This document shows, in pieces, positions 30,061 to 36,875 of a stretch of DNA of 39,805 bases. Each line of letters begins with the position of its first letter. Position 1 is the first letter of the stretch. The notes beneath the pieces were generated by a model, which had not been told where the DNA came from, searched no databases, and saw only the letters and a program-made list of their open reading frames with translations. The DNA is from a virus. Both the position numbers and the translations under genes were made by a program. The stretch lies in the IMG/VR virus record IMGVR_UViG_3300005613_000170, positions 1 to 39,805 of that record. One strand, written 5' to 3'.

Positions 30061-30464
30061 TATCCTTCACGGTTCCCGGCGATCCTATCGCGCAGCCACG
30101 GCATAAGGTTTCAACGCGGGGAGGGTTCGCAAAGGCCTACATTCCCAAGGAGCACCCAATCCACGGATACAAGCAAGCTATCCAGCTAGCGGCTAAAATC
30201 GCGATGGCCGGGCAGGCTCCGATGGAAGGTCCGGTATCGCTTCGCGTCTGGTTTTGCATCGCAAGGCCCAAGAGCCACAGCAAGGCACGCAGGGCCGACA
30301 ACAACCACACACAGAAACCCGATGCGTCCAATCTGCTGAAGGGATTGGAGGATGCGTTAAACGGCATTTGCTGGGCAGACGACAGCCAGATCGCGGAAGC
30401 CTGGGTATCGAAGCGGTGGACGGAGATCGAGCCGAGGACGATCGTCGAAATAAAATCCCCCTAA
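30057..30464 (+). CDS. rusA: RusA-like Holliday junction resolvase
   Basis: 135-aa resolvase that would cut branched DNA made by recombination or replication before packaging. Family features: FTVPGDPIAQPRHKVSTRGG, acidic residues in KPDASNLLKGLEDALNGICW and DDSQIAEAWVSKRW, with Asp in KPD, EDAL and DDS in the expected positions. Final EPRTIVEIKSP strand is also typical. End of the replication-recombination operon, followed by a promoter gap. Confidence 0.93.
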   Translation: MISFTVPGDPIAQPRHKVSTRGGFAKAYIPKEHPIHGYKQAIQLAAKIAMAGQAPMEGPVSLRVWFCIARPKSHSKARRADNNHTQKPDASNLLKGLEDALNGICWADDSQIAEAWVSKRWTEIEPRTIVEIKSP

Positions 30465-30493
30465 AAAATCTTTCCAGATTCTTTGATTCATGT

Positions 30494-30521
30494 TTGACAA
30501 ACGGATTGACGATCGTATAAT
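30494..30521 (+). promoter_or_regulatory. Consensus sigma70 promoter P2
   Basis: TTGACA at 30494-30499 and TATAAT at 30516-30521, both perfect, with a 16-base spacer, in the 112-base gap after the resolvase gene. A hairpin AATCT-TTCC-AGATT (30467-30480) lies upstream as at promoter P1. The leader holds GACGCACAACGCGA (30534-30547), then CCGGAGACGATGACAG and the next ATG at 30577. Probably a host-read early promoter. Confidence 0.88.
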
Positions 30522-30533
30522 CTAGGGACAAGC

Positions 30534-30547
30534 GACGCACAACGCGA
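30534..30547 (+). repeat. Leader element GACGCACAACGCGA, P2 copy
   Basis: Same 14 bases as the copy at 17420-17433. Located about 6 bases after the expected start site and 30 bases before the gene, so it is transcribed. A shared regulatory element of both promoters is the simplest reading. Confidence 0.65.
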
Positions 30548-30576
30548 CGCGGGGCACTAACCGGAGACGATGACAG

Positions 30577-30795
30577 ATGAACCACGACGCAACACGAGAT
30601 GCAAGGGCAGTAATCGCTAACCTTTTGGTCGAAATCTACGGCTACGAAGCTTCGATCCTGTTGCGTGACGTTGTTGCGTCTTCTCCCCGATACGCAACAC
30701 TGCTAGCACTCGCAGGAAACGCAAGCCAATCCGATCGACTCAAGTCGGCACTGCCGAAGTTTGTCAAGAACCCCAAGACAAAGGCCCAGGTCTAA
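30577..30795 (+). CDS. First gene of P2 operon, unknown
   Basis: 72-aa helical protein (ATRDARAVIANLLVEIYGYE, then VVASSPRYATLLALAGNASQ) with a Lys-rich tail. No family recognised. The leader with CCGGAGACGATGACAG provides a ribosome site. Overlaps the next start (TAATG). Being first after the strongest promoter, it may be an early host-directed factor. Confidence 0.65.
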   Translation: MNHDATRDARAVIANLLVEIYGYEASILLRDVVASSPRYATLLALAGNASQSDRLKSALPKFVKNPKTKAQV

Positions 30796-31220
30796 TGAAA
30801 TCCAAGCGCGGCGGCAAACGCAAAGGGGCGGGACCGATCTATCTTTGCGGCCCAATCAACGGGCGATCCGATGAGGACTGCAACGGATGGCGAACCAAGG
30901 CAAAAGCATTGCTAGCCGACTTTGATACCCTCGATCCGATGCGTCGAGACTATCGGAACATCGAGGGTATCGCGGCTCATCAAATCATCGAAAACGACAA
31001 GGACGATATTGACAACAGTGAAGGGATGCTAGTGTATTTCGATAAGCCAAGCTTTGGAACGGCGATGGAGATTTTCTACGCATTCCAAGAGGGGCTAAAG
31101 GTGGTTGCGGTTAATGCCTCTGGCGCTCCGCACTCTCCCTGGGTCGAGGTTCACACGCACGCAATCACAACCGACCTAGCCGAAGGATGCGAATTACTCA
31201 GGGGTCTAATATGCTCGTAA
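30795..31220 (+). CDS. Nucleoside 2-deoxyribosyltransferase-like protein
   Basis: 141-aa protein. From residue 15 it fits PF05014-type folds: IYLCGPINGRSDEDCNGWRT, a DFDTLDPMRRDYRN segment, DKDDIDNSEGMLVYFDKPSF and GTAMEIFYAFQEGLKVVAV with the catalytic Glu candidate at 92. Family enzymes move deoxyribose between bases or hydrolyse nucleotides. The first 13 residues (KSKRGGKRKGAG) are not part of the fold and are almost the same as the start of the protein at 32064, suggesting a recombination joint. Neighbour is a TGT-like gene. Confidence 0.8.
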   Translation: MKSKRGGKRKGAGPIYLCGPINGRSDEDCNGWRTKAKALLADFDTLDPMRRDYRNIEGIAAHQIIENDKDDIDNSEGMLVYFDKPSFGTAMEIFYAFQEGLKVVAVNASGAPHSPWVEVHTHAITTDLAEGCELLRGLICS

Positions 31221-31912
31221 TGCCAGCGAATTCGACGGGGTGGTTCTGGCACTGCCTCGCGCGGGAGACCGGGCGAATAGGACATTTGTTTTCCCCTGGT
31301 GCTCAGGTAGGGCCGTTTCCTTGGTTTCCTTACGCACTCGACAACGGCGCGTTTTCGTGCTGGGACCGAAAGAGCAATGTTTTTGATTTTGCGAAATGGG
31401 ACGCACTAGAACCGCGATGGCAGCGGCTCATTGAATGGGCTGGTAACGGAATCCAGAAGCCTCGATGGGCTATCGTGCCTGACGTTCCAGGCAATGCCGA
31501 AGCAACTTTGGAGCGATGGCATAAGTATGTTCAGCGGGTCCACGACTGCGAAATCAATGCAGCCATTGCAGTCCAAGACGGGATGACCGTCGAGGACGTT
31601 AAAGCACTCAGGCCAGGACCGGTTGTTATTTGCATCGGCGGCACGGATGAGTTCAAATGGGGCACGCTAAACCAGTGGGCTCAAAACTTTCGACGGGTTC
31701 ACGTTCTTAGGGTAAATCAGCCTAGCAAACTTGATGACCTTGAGGCGATGGGCGTTGAGTCTTGCGATGGGACCGGCTGGAATCGAGGCAATCGAGCACA
31801 GACCAAGGGCGTTGAGGAATGGGCCAGGAAGCGACCGACGGCAACACAGCAACATGCTTGGCGGTGGTGCTGCCGGAGCAAGGACTCTAGCGATCAACTT
31901 TTTGCGACATGA
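31211..31912 (+). CDS. TGT/DpdA-like TIM-barrel protein
   Basis: 233-aa protein. Features that recall phage tRNA-guanine-transglycosylase-like or DpdA-like proteins: ALDNGAFSCW (D44), WAIVPDVPGNAEATLERWHK (D91), IAVQDGMTVEDV (D123), ICIGGTDEFKWGT, HVLRVNQ, and GVESCDGTGWNRGN (D186). DpdA enzymes exchange guanine for a deazaguanine in DNA. No preQ0 synthesis genes are in the window, so substrate would be host-made. I recognise the pattern, not a proven function; a relative without catalysis is possible. Starts inside the end of the previous gene. Confidence 0.6.
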   Translation: MLVMPANSTGWFWHCLARETGRIGHLFSPGAQVGPFPWFPYALDNGAFSCWDRKSNVFDFAKWDALEPRWQRLIEWAGNGIQKPRWAIVPDVPGNAEATLERWHKYVQRVHDCEINAAIAVQDGMTVEDVKALRPGPVVICIGGTDEFKWGTLNQWAQNFRRVHVLRVNQPSKLDDLEAMGVESCDGTGWNRGNRAQTKGVEEWARKRPTATQQHAWRWCCRSKDSSDQLFAT

Positions 31913-31920
31913 GGGAACCA

Positions 31921-32067
31921 ATGAAAGACCCAGTTATAACCTTCCTCGAAGGCAAAATCGCCCAGATTGAAGCCTCTCGCTACGGAGAGGAAGAGCGGAC
32001 GACGCCAGGGCTTTTGGCCTGGCTGCATTGCCAGATCGAGGAAAGAAAAGCAAAGTCTAACCAATGA
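31921..32067 (+). CDS. 48-aa protein, unknown
   Basis: ATG at 31921 follows TGAGGGAACCA. Helical: VITFLEGKIAQIEASRYGEE then TPGLLAWLHCQIEERKAK. End overlaps the next start (ATGA). It fills an otherwise empty gap between two overlapping genes, which supports it. No family recognised. Confidence 0.6.
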   Translation: MKDPVITFLEGKIAQIEASRYGEEERTTPGLLAWLHCQIEERKAKSNQ

Positions 32068-32261
32068 CCAAATCCAAACGCGGCGGCAAACGCAAGGGGG
32101 CAGGGTCCAAGCCCAAGCCAATCGACCAAACCAAGCCGATCCAAAAGGGCTTTCGATGCTCATCGCAGGTAGGGGCGTTTCTCGCGGAAGTCGGAACGGG
32201 CGTGATCGAGGATGTGATTCGAGTATCCGAGGTTTTCAAGCGATGGAGCAAGGGCAAATGA
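32064..32261 (+). CDS. 65-aa basic protein with KRGGKRKGAG start
   Basis: N-terminus KSKRGGKRKGAGSKPKP is a basic, Gly-rich tail seen in many small phage DNA-binding proteins, followed by a helix VGAFLAEVGTGVIEDVIRVS typical of small ribbon-helix-helix-like or recombination proteins. The same tail begins the protein at 30795. Probable nucleic-acid-binding protein. Confidence 0.65.
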   Translation: MTKSKRGGKRKGAGSKPKPIDQTKPIQKGFRCSSQVGAFLAEVGTGVIEDVIRVSEVFKRWSKGK

Positions 32262-32518
32262 CCAGCTCCGCCGAGTACATCGACGAGCACGGCAATTCCG
32301 ACGACTATGAGCCAAGTCCAGCCGTCGAGCCATGCGGGCATCCGGCCGGATCGCTAGGGAGGCTAGAGGCGATGCGAATCAGAGCGGAGCGAGGGCAGAG
32401 CATTTGGCACCCAAAAGACTGCCAAGCGATGGCTAGCCCGGCAGAGAGTGAGGCGATGAGCGATTATGTGATTTTGCACGCCAGGGCGACGAAGTACGCG
32501 AATCGGCTCGGCTCTTGA
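32258..32518 (+). CDS. Unknown 86-aa protein
   Basis: Soluble protein with a PCGHPAGSLGRLEAMRIRAE segment and WHPKDCQAM; two Cys and two His could form a zinc site, as in a small phage protein type with 'g.lgRi..lraR.e.GE.lfhp.D'. No function known. ATG overlaps the previous stop. The 3' end contains the -35 of a promoter candidate. Confidence 0.6.
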   Translation: MTSSAEYIDEHGNSDDYEPSPAVEPCGHPAGSLGRLEAMRIRAERGQSIWHPKDCQAMASPAESEAMSDYVILHARATKYANRLGS

Positions 32519-32543
32519 CTTCGGGCCGGATTTGTGCGTTAAT
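32515..32543 (+). promoter_or_regulatory. Candidate promoter P3 for the lysis module
   Basis: TTGACT at 32515-32520 and GTTAAT at 32538-32543 with a 17-base spacer, 30 bases before the first lysis-module gene. The -35 is 5/6 and the -10 is 4/6, so a fair sigma70-like match. The leader after it contains GGCATCC and GGGGTGCC (partly complementary) around the ribosome site, so a weak hairpin could hide it. Confidence 0.45.
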
Positions 32544-32572
32544 TGGGCATCCATTTTTACAGGGGTGCCTTT

Positions 32573-32761
32573 ATGCGTTTTAACGACATTTTGAAATCCA
32601 AGCGAGTTTGGGCCGTTATTGGCACGATCGCGGTGGTAATTCTCAAAGACCGAACCAGCCTTTCCGAGCAACAGATTCTCGAAATTGTTGCTCTTGTCTC
32701 CGCTCTGATTGTGGGCGATTCTCTCCGCCCAGTCTCTCCGCCCGATGAGGTGGCAAAGTGA
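32573..32761 (+). CDS. Holin-like membrane protein
   Basis: 62-aa protein with two hydrophobic segments: RVWAVIGTIAVVILK (about 11-25) and EIVALVSALIVGDSL (about 37-51), a polar turn with LSEQQ, and a charged C-terminus. Small two-segment phage proteins with this turn are often holins. Good position, first gene of the module before a candidate lysin. Start ATG 32573; the frame is open upstream into the promoter area. Confidence 0.65.
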   Translation: MRFNDILKSKRVWAVIGTIAVVILKDRTSLSEQQILEIVALVSALIVGDSLRPVSPPDEVAK

Positions 32762-33135
32762 GCTTCCTCGAACGACTCCAGGCAGCGGCCAAGACTCACG
32801 AGCCACTATTTGCCGAATGCTACGCAGAGGCAGGCGGGCGGCCACTCAGGGCTAGGCTAAAGCTAGGCAAGCGGCTTTTCGCAGCGTTTCGCAGCGAGGG
32901 TAGCTACGCACTCGACCCCGCAACGATCGCCATGATTTTTGCTCTAATCAAACTAGCGATCGAGGTTTGGAAATGGGCCAAGGACAACGGCTATCTTAAA
33001 GCTTACGCTTACCAAGAGGCCCCAATTCAAGCCATGCTACTGCGAGCCTATGACGCAGGCGAATACCCTGAAACGATGGCAGTTCCGGCGATGCTTAACG
33101 ACATGCTGGACGATGCGATTGACGACGAAGAATAG
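32758..33135 (+). CDS. Unknown protein with amphipathic helix
   Basis: 125-aa protein overlapping the holin-like gene by 4 bases. A hydrophobic-amphipathic segment DPATIAMIFALIKLAIEVWK (about residues 58-77) suggests membrane association, flanked by Arg/Lys-rich and Asp/Glu-rich parts. No family recognised. GTG start. Confidence 0.6.
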   Translation: MSFLERLQAAAKTHEPLFAECYAEAGGRPLRARLKLGKRLFAAFRSEGSYALDPATIAMIFALIKLAIEVWKWAKDNGYLKAYAYQEAPIQAMLLRAYDAGEYPETMAVPAMLNDMLDDAIDDEE

Positions 33136-33136
33136 A

Positions 33137-33174
33137 CCCCTAGCCAGCCCGACCTTAACCGCGAAATTTAGGGG
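33137..33174 (+). other. Inverted repeat in a 76-base gap
   Basis: CCCCTA (33137-33142) pairs with TAGGGG (33169-33174) across a 26-base loop just after the stop of the previous gene. No U-tract follows, so not a clear terminator. The gap has no recognisable promoter. A processing or stability role is possible. Confidence 0.4.
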
Positions 33175-33211
33175 CTCGGTGAGTTGGCTCGGGGCTAAAA
33201 TGGAGTAGACG

Positions 33212-33595
33212 ATGGCAGATCCGAAACCAGCAGAGACAAACTACCTCCCGCTAATTCTCATCGGGGCGGTGTTGTTTTTTGCTCTACGTCAACCAGAGAA
33301 GGGGGGTGATCCATCTAGGCCGGTAGGGGTCGAATCCGTGGTCCGATCGACGATCCCGAACATTCGCCAAGCGTATCGCGATACCTTCATGGAGGCGGCT
33401 AAGCTCATCGAGTCCGGCGAGATCAAAGACCAAGAGGCTTGGACTGCATTCGTTAAGGAGAACGCAGGAGCGAAGCAAAAGGAAGCGATGAACGCGGTTT
33501 ATGCGGCCATCGATGAGTTAAAGCTCCCGGTATCGTTTGCCGGCAAGGAAAAGGAAATCGCGGAATTGAATCGAAGGATCGGAGGGGCGTGGTAA
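33212..33595 (+). CDS. Single-span membrane protein
   Basis: 127-aa protein with one N-terminal membrane segment (NYLPLILIGAVLFFALRQP) followed by a soluble helical domain that includes VRSTIPNIRQAYRDTFMEAA and KQKEAMNAVYAAIDELKLPV. The single-anchor helical layout is like phage i-spanins, but no lipoprotein partner is nested in it. No family recognised. Overlaps the next start (TAATG). Confidence 0.65.
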   Translation: MADPKPAETNYLPLILIGAVLFFALRQPEKGGDPSRPVGVESVVRSTIPNIRQAYRDTFMEAAKLIESGEIKDQEAWTAFVKENAGAKQKEAMNAVYAAIDELKLPVSFAGKEKEIAELNRRIGGAW

Positions 33596-33870
33596 TGAGC
33601 GACGCAAAGGCACCAATAACAAAACCAGCGACGGCAGAAAGCTTGGTTAAGAGCGAGTTAGACCGGCTCGAAAGGCGGGTTGATTCGCTTTGGGACGGCA
33701 ACCACGAAGCATTGCACAAGACCGGAACCCTAGCGTCAACTATGATCGCTCTGCTGGTTGGGCTGGTCGCAGCTTTTGCGGCTGGACTATACCACGCCGA
33801 AAAGACCAACGAACGACTAGACAGGCTCGAACGGATTAACGGAATCGACGAAATCGGAAGGCGGAAATAA
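33595..33870 (+). CDS. Membrane protein with two coiled coils
   Basis: 91-aa protein: coiled coil LVKSELDRLERRVDSLWDGN, then one membrane segment LASTMIALLVGLVAAFAAGL, then a second charged helix ERLDRLERING. Layout resembles phage holin or anti-holin proteins of the XhlA type (helix, anchor). Start chosen at ATG 33595, overlapping the previous stop. Confidence 0.65.
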   Translation: MSDAKAPITKPATAESLVKSELDRLERRVDSLWDGNHEALHKTGTLASTMIALLVGLVAAFAAGLYHAEKTNERLDRLERINGIDEIGRRK

Positions 33871-34115
33871 TGGACGAAATCGACGTTTTGGCGTGGTTTG
33901 TGGTCAAGCTGCTTTTCCTCATGGGCGGCGTCGGATTCGTCGCAATGCTCTTAGTCCTCGCGGGGCTAGTGTTCTGCGCAGGCTATGTCGTCGGCGGCTC
34001 GGGACGCAAGGAAAAGGCGTTCGGGGCCCAAAAACTCGACCACATCAAATACGACATCCTGCCCGATGGCTCGCTAGGCCCGGGGGATAACCGCAACTTG
34101 GAGGGGCCAGAGTGA
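33870..34115 (+). CDS. Membrane protein with hydrophobic pair
   Basis: 81-aa protein with a long hydrophobic region, VLAWFVVKLLFLMGGVGFVA then MLLVLAGLVFCAGYVVGG, probably two segments, and a polar C-terminus ending PGDNRNLEGPE. No family recognised. ATG overlaps the previous TAA. Contains one Cys in the second segment. Confidence 0.65.
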   Translation: MDEIDVLAWFVVKLLFLMGGVGFVAMLLVLAGLVFCAGYVVGGSGRKEKAFGAQKLDHIKYDILPDGSLGPGDNRNLEGPE

Positions 34116-34267
34116 AGACAGTAAGGCGGTATTTGGCATGGACTGTTTTTGTTGTGATCTGGCTTGCCTTTTTGCCTGTCGCTGTGATTAGAAAAGCAAC
34201 CGACTGGCTATACGATTCGCTGATTTGCCCGCTACTTGACAGCCTAGAGGCGATCATCCATGAGTGA
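34112..34267 (+). CDS. 51-aa membrane protein
   Basis: GTG at 34112 with GGAGGGG just upstream. Basic start (KTVRRYLAW), one membrane segment TVFVVIWLAFLPVAVI, then a helix DWLYDSLICPLLDSLEAIIH. Overlaps the previous gene by 4 bases and the protease gene by 8 bases, so it is coupled to the lysin candidate. No family recognised. Confidence 0.65.
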   Translation: MKTVRRYLAWTVFVVIWLAFLPVAVIRKATDWLYDSLICPLLDSLEAIIHE

Positions 34268-35084
34268 ATTCACCGGCTACGATCCAACAATCGAGAACCG
34301 CGACGAGCTAGCCAACACAGCAACCCCGCTAATGTTCGCAATGTCGGACGTTGACGCACCCGAAGAGGTCGACCCACGGTCATTGGTAAGGCACGACAAC
34401 CAATACAACATGGGCAGTTGTGGCGGCTTCGGGAATACGAATTGCGGCGAGTACCTTTGGGGTCTAGTCACAGGCCAGAAGTCCGACGAACGGCAATTCA
34501 GTCAGCTTTACGCTTACCTTGAGGCGCAACGACTCGATGGATTACTAGGGCAGGATCGCGGGTCTACGATTAGCAGCGGCTTGAAGGTGGCGAAAGCAGG
34601 CTACCTCGAACTAAAGCATCTGCCCTACAAGACACCTTACCCGGGCAACGCCAGGACGCTAATTACCGATGGGATGAGGACGATTGCCAATGGGCTAATG
34701 GGATTCAGGGTCCGGTCCCATGCGTGGCTAGAATCCTACGATGACATTTTTAAGTATCTCGCATCCCGTGCCGGTTCGGTCTACGTCGGGACAAGTTGGA
34801 ACAATTCTTTCTACGCCAAAAACGGCGTCTTGGAATCGATCAGTTTTGGGCGATCCGATGGGGGACATGCCTACGCTCTTCTAGGCTACTCCAAGAGAAA
34901 AGACCGAAGCGGCCGTAACTACATTTGGCGGCTCAACAGCCATAACGATTCATGGACGGAAGTAGCCCCATCGGTTGTCGACGCTCTTTGTCGGCATCAA
35001 TGGAGCTCCATCGTAGGGATGAGTGACCTACTTACCCCTGGGCCCCAGCGGGTCGAATGGAAGCAAGCGAGGCCATTGGAATGA
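34260..35084 (+). CDS. Papain-like cysteine protease, candidate lysin
   Basis: 274-aa C1-type peptidase. The catalytic set is present: Q48 and C54 in NQYNMGSCGGFGNTNCGEYL (Gln at -6 as in papain), H203 in SDGGHAYALLGYSK, and N226 in YIWRLNSHNDSW. There is no signal peptide and no cell-wall-binding domain. It lies directly after a chain of small membrane proteins and before an anchored thioredoxin-like gene, so it is the only lytic enzyme candidate in the window. In virion terms it could alternatively mature a structural protein. Family known to hydrolyse proteins, not peptidoglycan. Confidence 0.85.
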   Translation: MSEFTGYDPTIENRDELANTATPLMFAMSDVDAPEEVDPRSLVRHDNQYNMGSCGGFGNTNCGEYLWGLVTGQKSDERQFSQLYAYLEAQRLDGLLGQDRGSTISSGLKVAKAGYLELKHLPYKTPYPGNARTLITDGMRTIANGLMGFRVRSHAWLESYDDIFKYLASRAGSVYVGTSWNNSFYAKNGVLESISFGRSDGGHAYALLGYSKRKDRSGRNYIWRLNSHNDSWTEVAPSVVDALCRHQWSSIVGMSDLLTPGPQRVEWKQARPLE

Positions 35085-35293
35085 AAGAAACATACAAAGG
35101 CACGGTACGATACGAAACAAGCTTCGACCAGCCGACCGATAGCGATCGCATTGTCTACCGGACCGTTTGTCGCAAGCACACTCGATGGGTAGTCAATGGG
35201 CGCATCCTCGAACCGGGCGATCCGGCAGAACCAAAGCCCCAGCCTATTTTTGGTCGAAGTCGTCCTAGCCTGTTGTCGCTGGGGGTATCATGA
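35081..35293 (+). CDS. Small basic protein, unknown
   Basis: 70-aa protein with strands TVRYETSFDQPTDSDRIVYR and a linker ending in Pro/Gln-rich sequence. ATG at 35081 overlaps the protease stop. No family recognised. Followed by an overlapping start. Confidence 0.6.
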   Translation: MKETYKGTVRYETSFDQPTDSDRIVYRTVCRKHTRWVVNGRILEPGDPAEPKPQPIFGRSRPSLLSLGVS

Positions 35294-35736
35294 AAGAATC
35301 AGGAGGGCCGTTTGTTATGGTGCTAGGACTCTTTACGCTGTTGTTTCTGCTTAGCGAAAATCCACCTAAGATTGATCCGATCGATATGCCGGTCGACGGG
35401 TTGATTGAGGTCGTCGCAAGTGTCAAGGATTCCTTGACGGTTCAACCGGACCATATTGCCGAAGCCAACAAAATGGTCGACCCCCAGCCCAGCCCTAGTG
35501 ATCGACACGAAAAGGCACGGCGCGAGATCATCATCTTCACTCGGCCGAACTGCCCACCATGCGACCGATGGAAGCGTTGCGAACAGGCTAAGTTTGAATC
35601 GGATGGCTGGACGGTGGCGTATTGTTCGGAGCACAACTTCGGGCTAACCCCACACTTTTCTATCGAGAAAAACGGCAGGCAATACGATCACAAAGGCTAC
35701 CTTCCATTTGGCAAGATCGATGAGGTGACGCGGTGA
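35290..35736 (+). CDS. Membrane-anchored thioredoxin/glutaredoxin-fold protein
   Basis: 148-aa protein. An N-terminal membrane segment (FVMVLGLFTLLFLL, residues 8-21) is followed by a linker of about 55 residues and a thioredoxin-fold domain: IIIFTRPNCPPCDRW with C88-P-P-C91, then VAYCSEHNFGLTPHF with the cis-Pro motif T120-P121. Redox-active disulfide enzymes have this pattern. The anchor suggests activity at the outer face of the membrane. With the Cys-rich tail protein and the Erv-like protein, it may form or shuffle disulfides; it might instead be a structural protein. Confidence 0.78.
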   Translation: MKESGGPFVMVLGLFTLLFLLSENPPKIDPIDMPVDGLIEVVASVKDSLTVQPDHIAEANKMVDPQPSPSDRHEKARREIIIFTRPNCPPCDRWKRCEQAKFESDGWTVAYCSEHNFGLTPHFSIEKNGRQYDHKGYLPFGKIDEVTR

Positions 35737-35942
35737 ATTTCTTGGCTCAGTTGACAAGCAACGATACTTCGATCATTGCCATTGGGACAGCGATAGCCGG
35801 GGCCCTAACGTCGGCGAACGTCTATCAGTACCTTCTATCGCGCAAGGACTACGAGGAATGCCGATCAGACAGGCAGAGACTCGGGGAAAAGATCGAGTCC
35901 CTACAAGCGGAAATGGTCAAGCTAGTAAGAGGTCAAGAATGA
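35733..35942 (+). CDS. Holin-like protein with coiled coil
   Basis: 69-aa protein: one hydrophobic segment (SIIAIGTAIAGALTSANVYQ), then a charged coiled coil DRQRLGEKIESLQAEMVKLV. Typical size and layout of small phage holins or anchors. GTG start overlapping the previous stop. Last membrane protein of the module. Confidence 0.65.
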   Translation: MNFLAQLTSNDTSIIAIGTAIAGALTSANVYQYLLSRKDYEECRSDRQRLGEKIESLQAEMVKLVRGQE

Positions 35943-36385
35943 GCCAAGCACTTCTCGACGAGCTGCGCAAACCCGAATATCAGGGCCTCAGCGACCAAGC
36001 GGCAGCGGATGCGATCAATTCCAAGACGGTGACGGTACGCAAGCCGGTTGAGCTTTGGATGGTCGAGGAACACGCAAGCCGAAAGGGCTATCGGGCGAAG
36101 CTTGACAAAGCTGCGAGGAACGAAAACCACGATTGCCAGGAAATCGCAATTAATATCCTGGCCTATATTAATTCTGCTCGGCTCAATACGGTCGACATGG
36201 ACCTGCCTGACACGCAGTTGATGATTCAGGCTATGGTAGACTGCAAATTCGCAACGCAGGCAATGGCTGATGAACTGCTGGCCCTGGCTGATCAGACGGT
36301 CCTATGGGTCGACCATAACGGCATCGGTCTCGTAGGGCGAGGCGCAGTCCAAAACGCACGCAAGGAGATAAGCAATGCCCAATGA
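35939..36385 (+). CDS. Helical virion or tail-tip protein
   Basis: 148-aa protein. LDELRKPEYQGLSDQAAADA and VELWMVEEHASRKGYRAKLD precede helices up to the ELLALADQTVLWVDHNG segment. Similar helical proteins lie upstream of appendage genes in some phages. No family recognised. Start ATG 35939 overlaps the previous stop. Confidence 0.6.
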   Translation: MSQALLDELRKPEYQGLSDQAAADAINSKTVTVRKPVELWMVEEHASRKGYRAKLDKAARNENHDCQEIAINILAYINSARLNTVDMDLPDTQLMIQAMVDCKFATQAMADELLALADQTVLWVDHNGIGLVGRGAVQNARKEISNAQ

Positions 36386-36875
36386 CATCCTGACGAAATA
36401 CGGTTCACAGCAGACGATCACAGCGGCGGTCGCTTCGCTGGCGTTCGATGCCGATTTGCGAGCAGGCATTGAGTCCTCTGCAATTGACAACACAAGCGAC
36501 GGCTACGAGGACATGATCCTAAGCGGATTCATCACCACAGGCACGAGCCCACTAGCGGCCAAAGCAATTGAAGTTTGGGCGATTGCCTGGAATGGCTCAG
36601 GATGGCCGGATGTTTTTGACGGGACAACATCGGCGGAGACGATCACATCCGCCGACATAAAAAACTCAATCTGCAAGTCGGTTGCAAGCATTTCGACGAG
36701 CAACACTTCCGACCGGCGGTATGACTTTACTGGTGTATCGGCAAGGACTGTTTTTGGTGGTGTATTGCCGAGTAAATTCGTGCTTTTTATTACGCATTCA
36801 ACAGGCGTAAACCTTAACTCAACCGCAGGTAATCACGGATTTTTCTATGAGGGCGTAAAGCCACAGGTGCAATAA
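36375..36875 (+). CDS. Appendage-type structural protein
   Basis: 166-aa protein with Thr/Ser/Ala-rich strands (TSPLAAKAIEVWAIAWNGSG and GVSARTVFGGVLPSKFVLFI), typical of phage appendage or tail structural proteins. No family recognised. It begins an appendage module of three overlapping genes ending in a fibre-like protein. Confidence 0.65.
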   Translation: MPNDILTKYGSQQTITAAVASLAFDADLRAGIESSAIDNTSDGYEDMILSGFITTGTSPLAAKAIEVWAIAWNGSGWPDVFDGTTSAETITSADIKNSICKSVASISTSNTSDRRYDFTGVSARTVFGGVLPSKFVLFITHSTGVNLNSTAGNHGFFYEGVKPQVQ

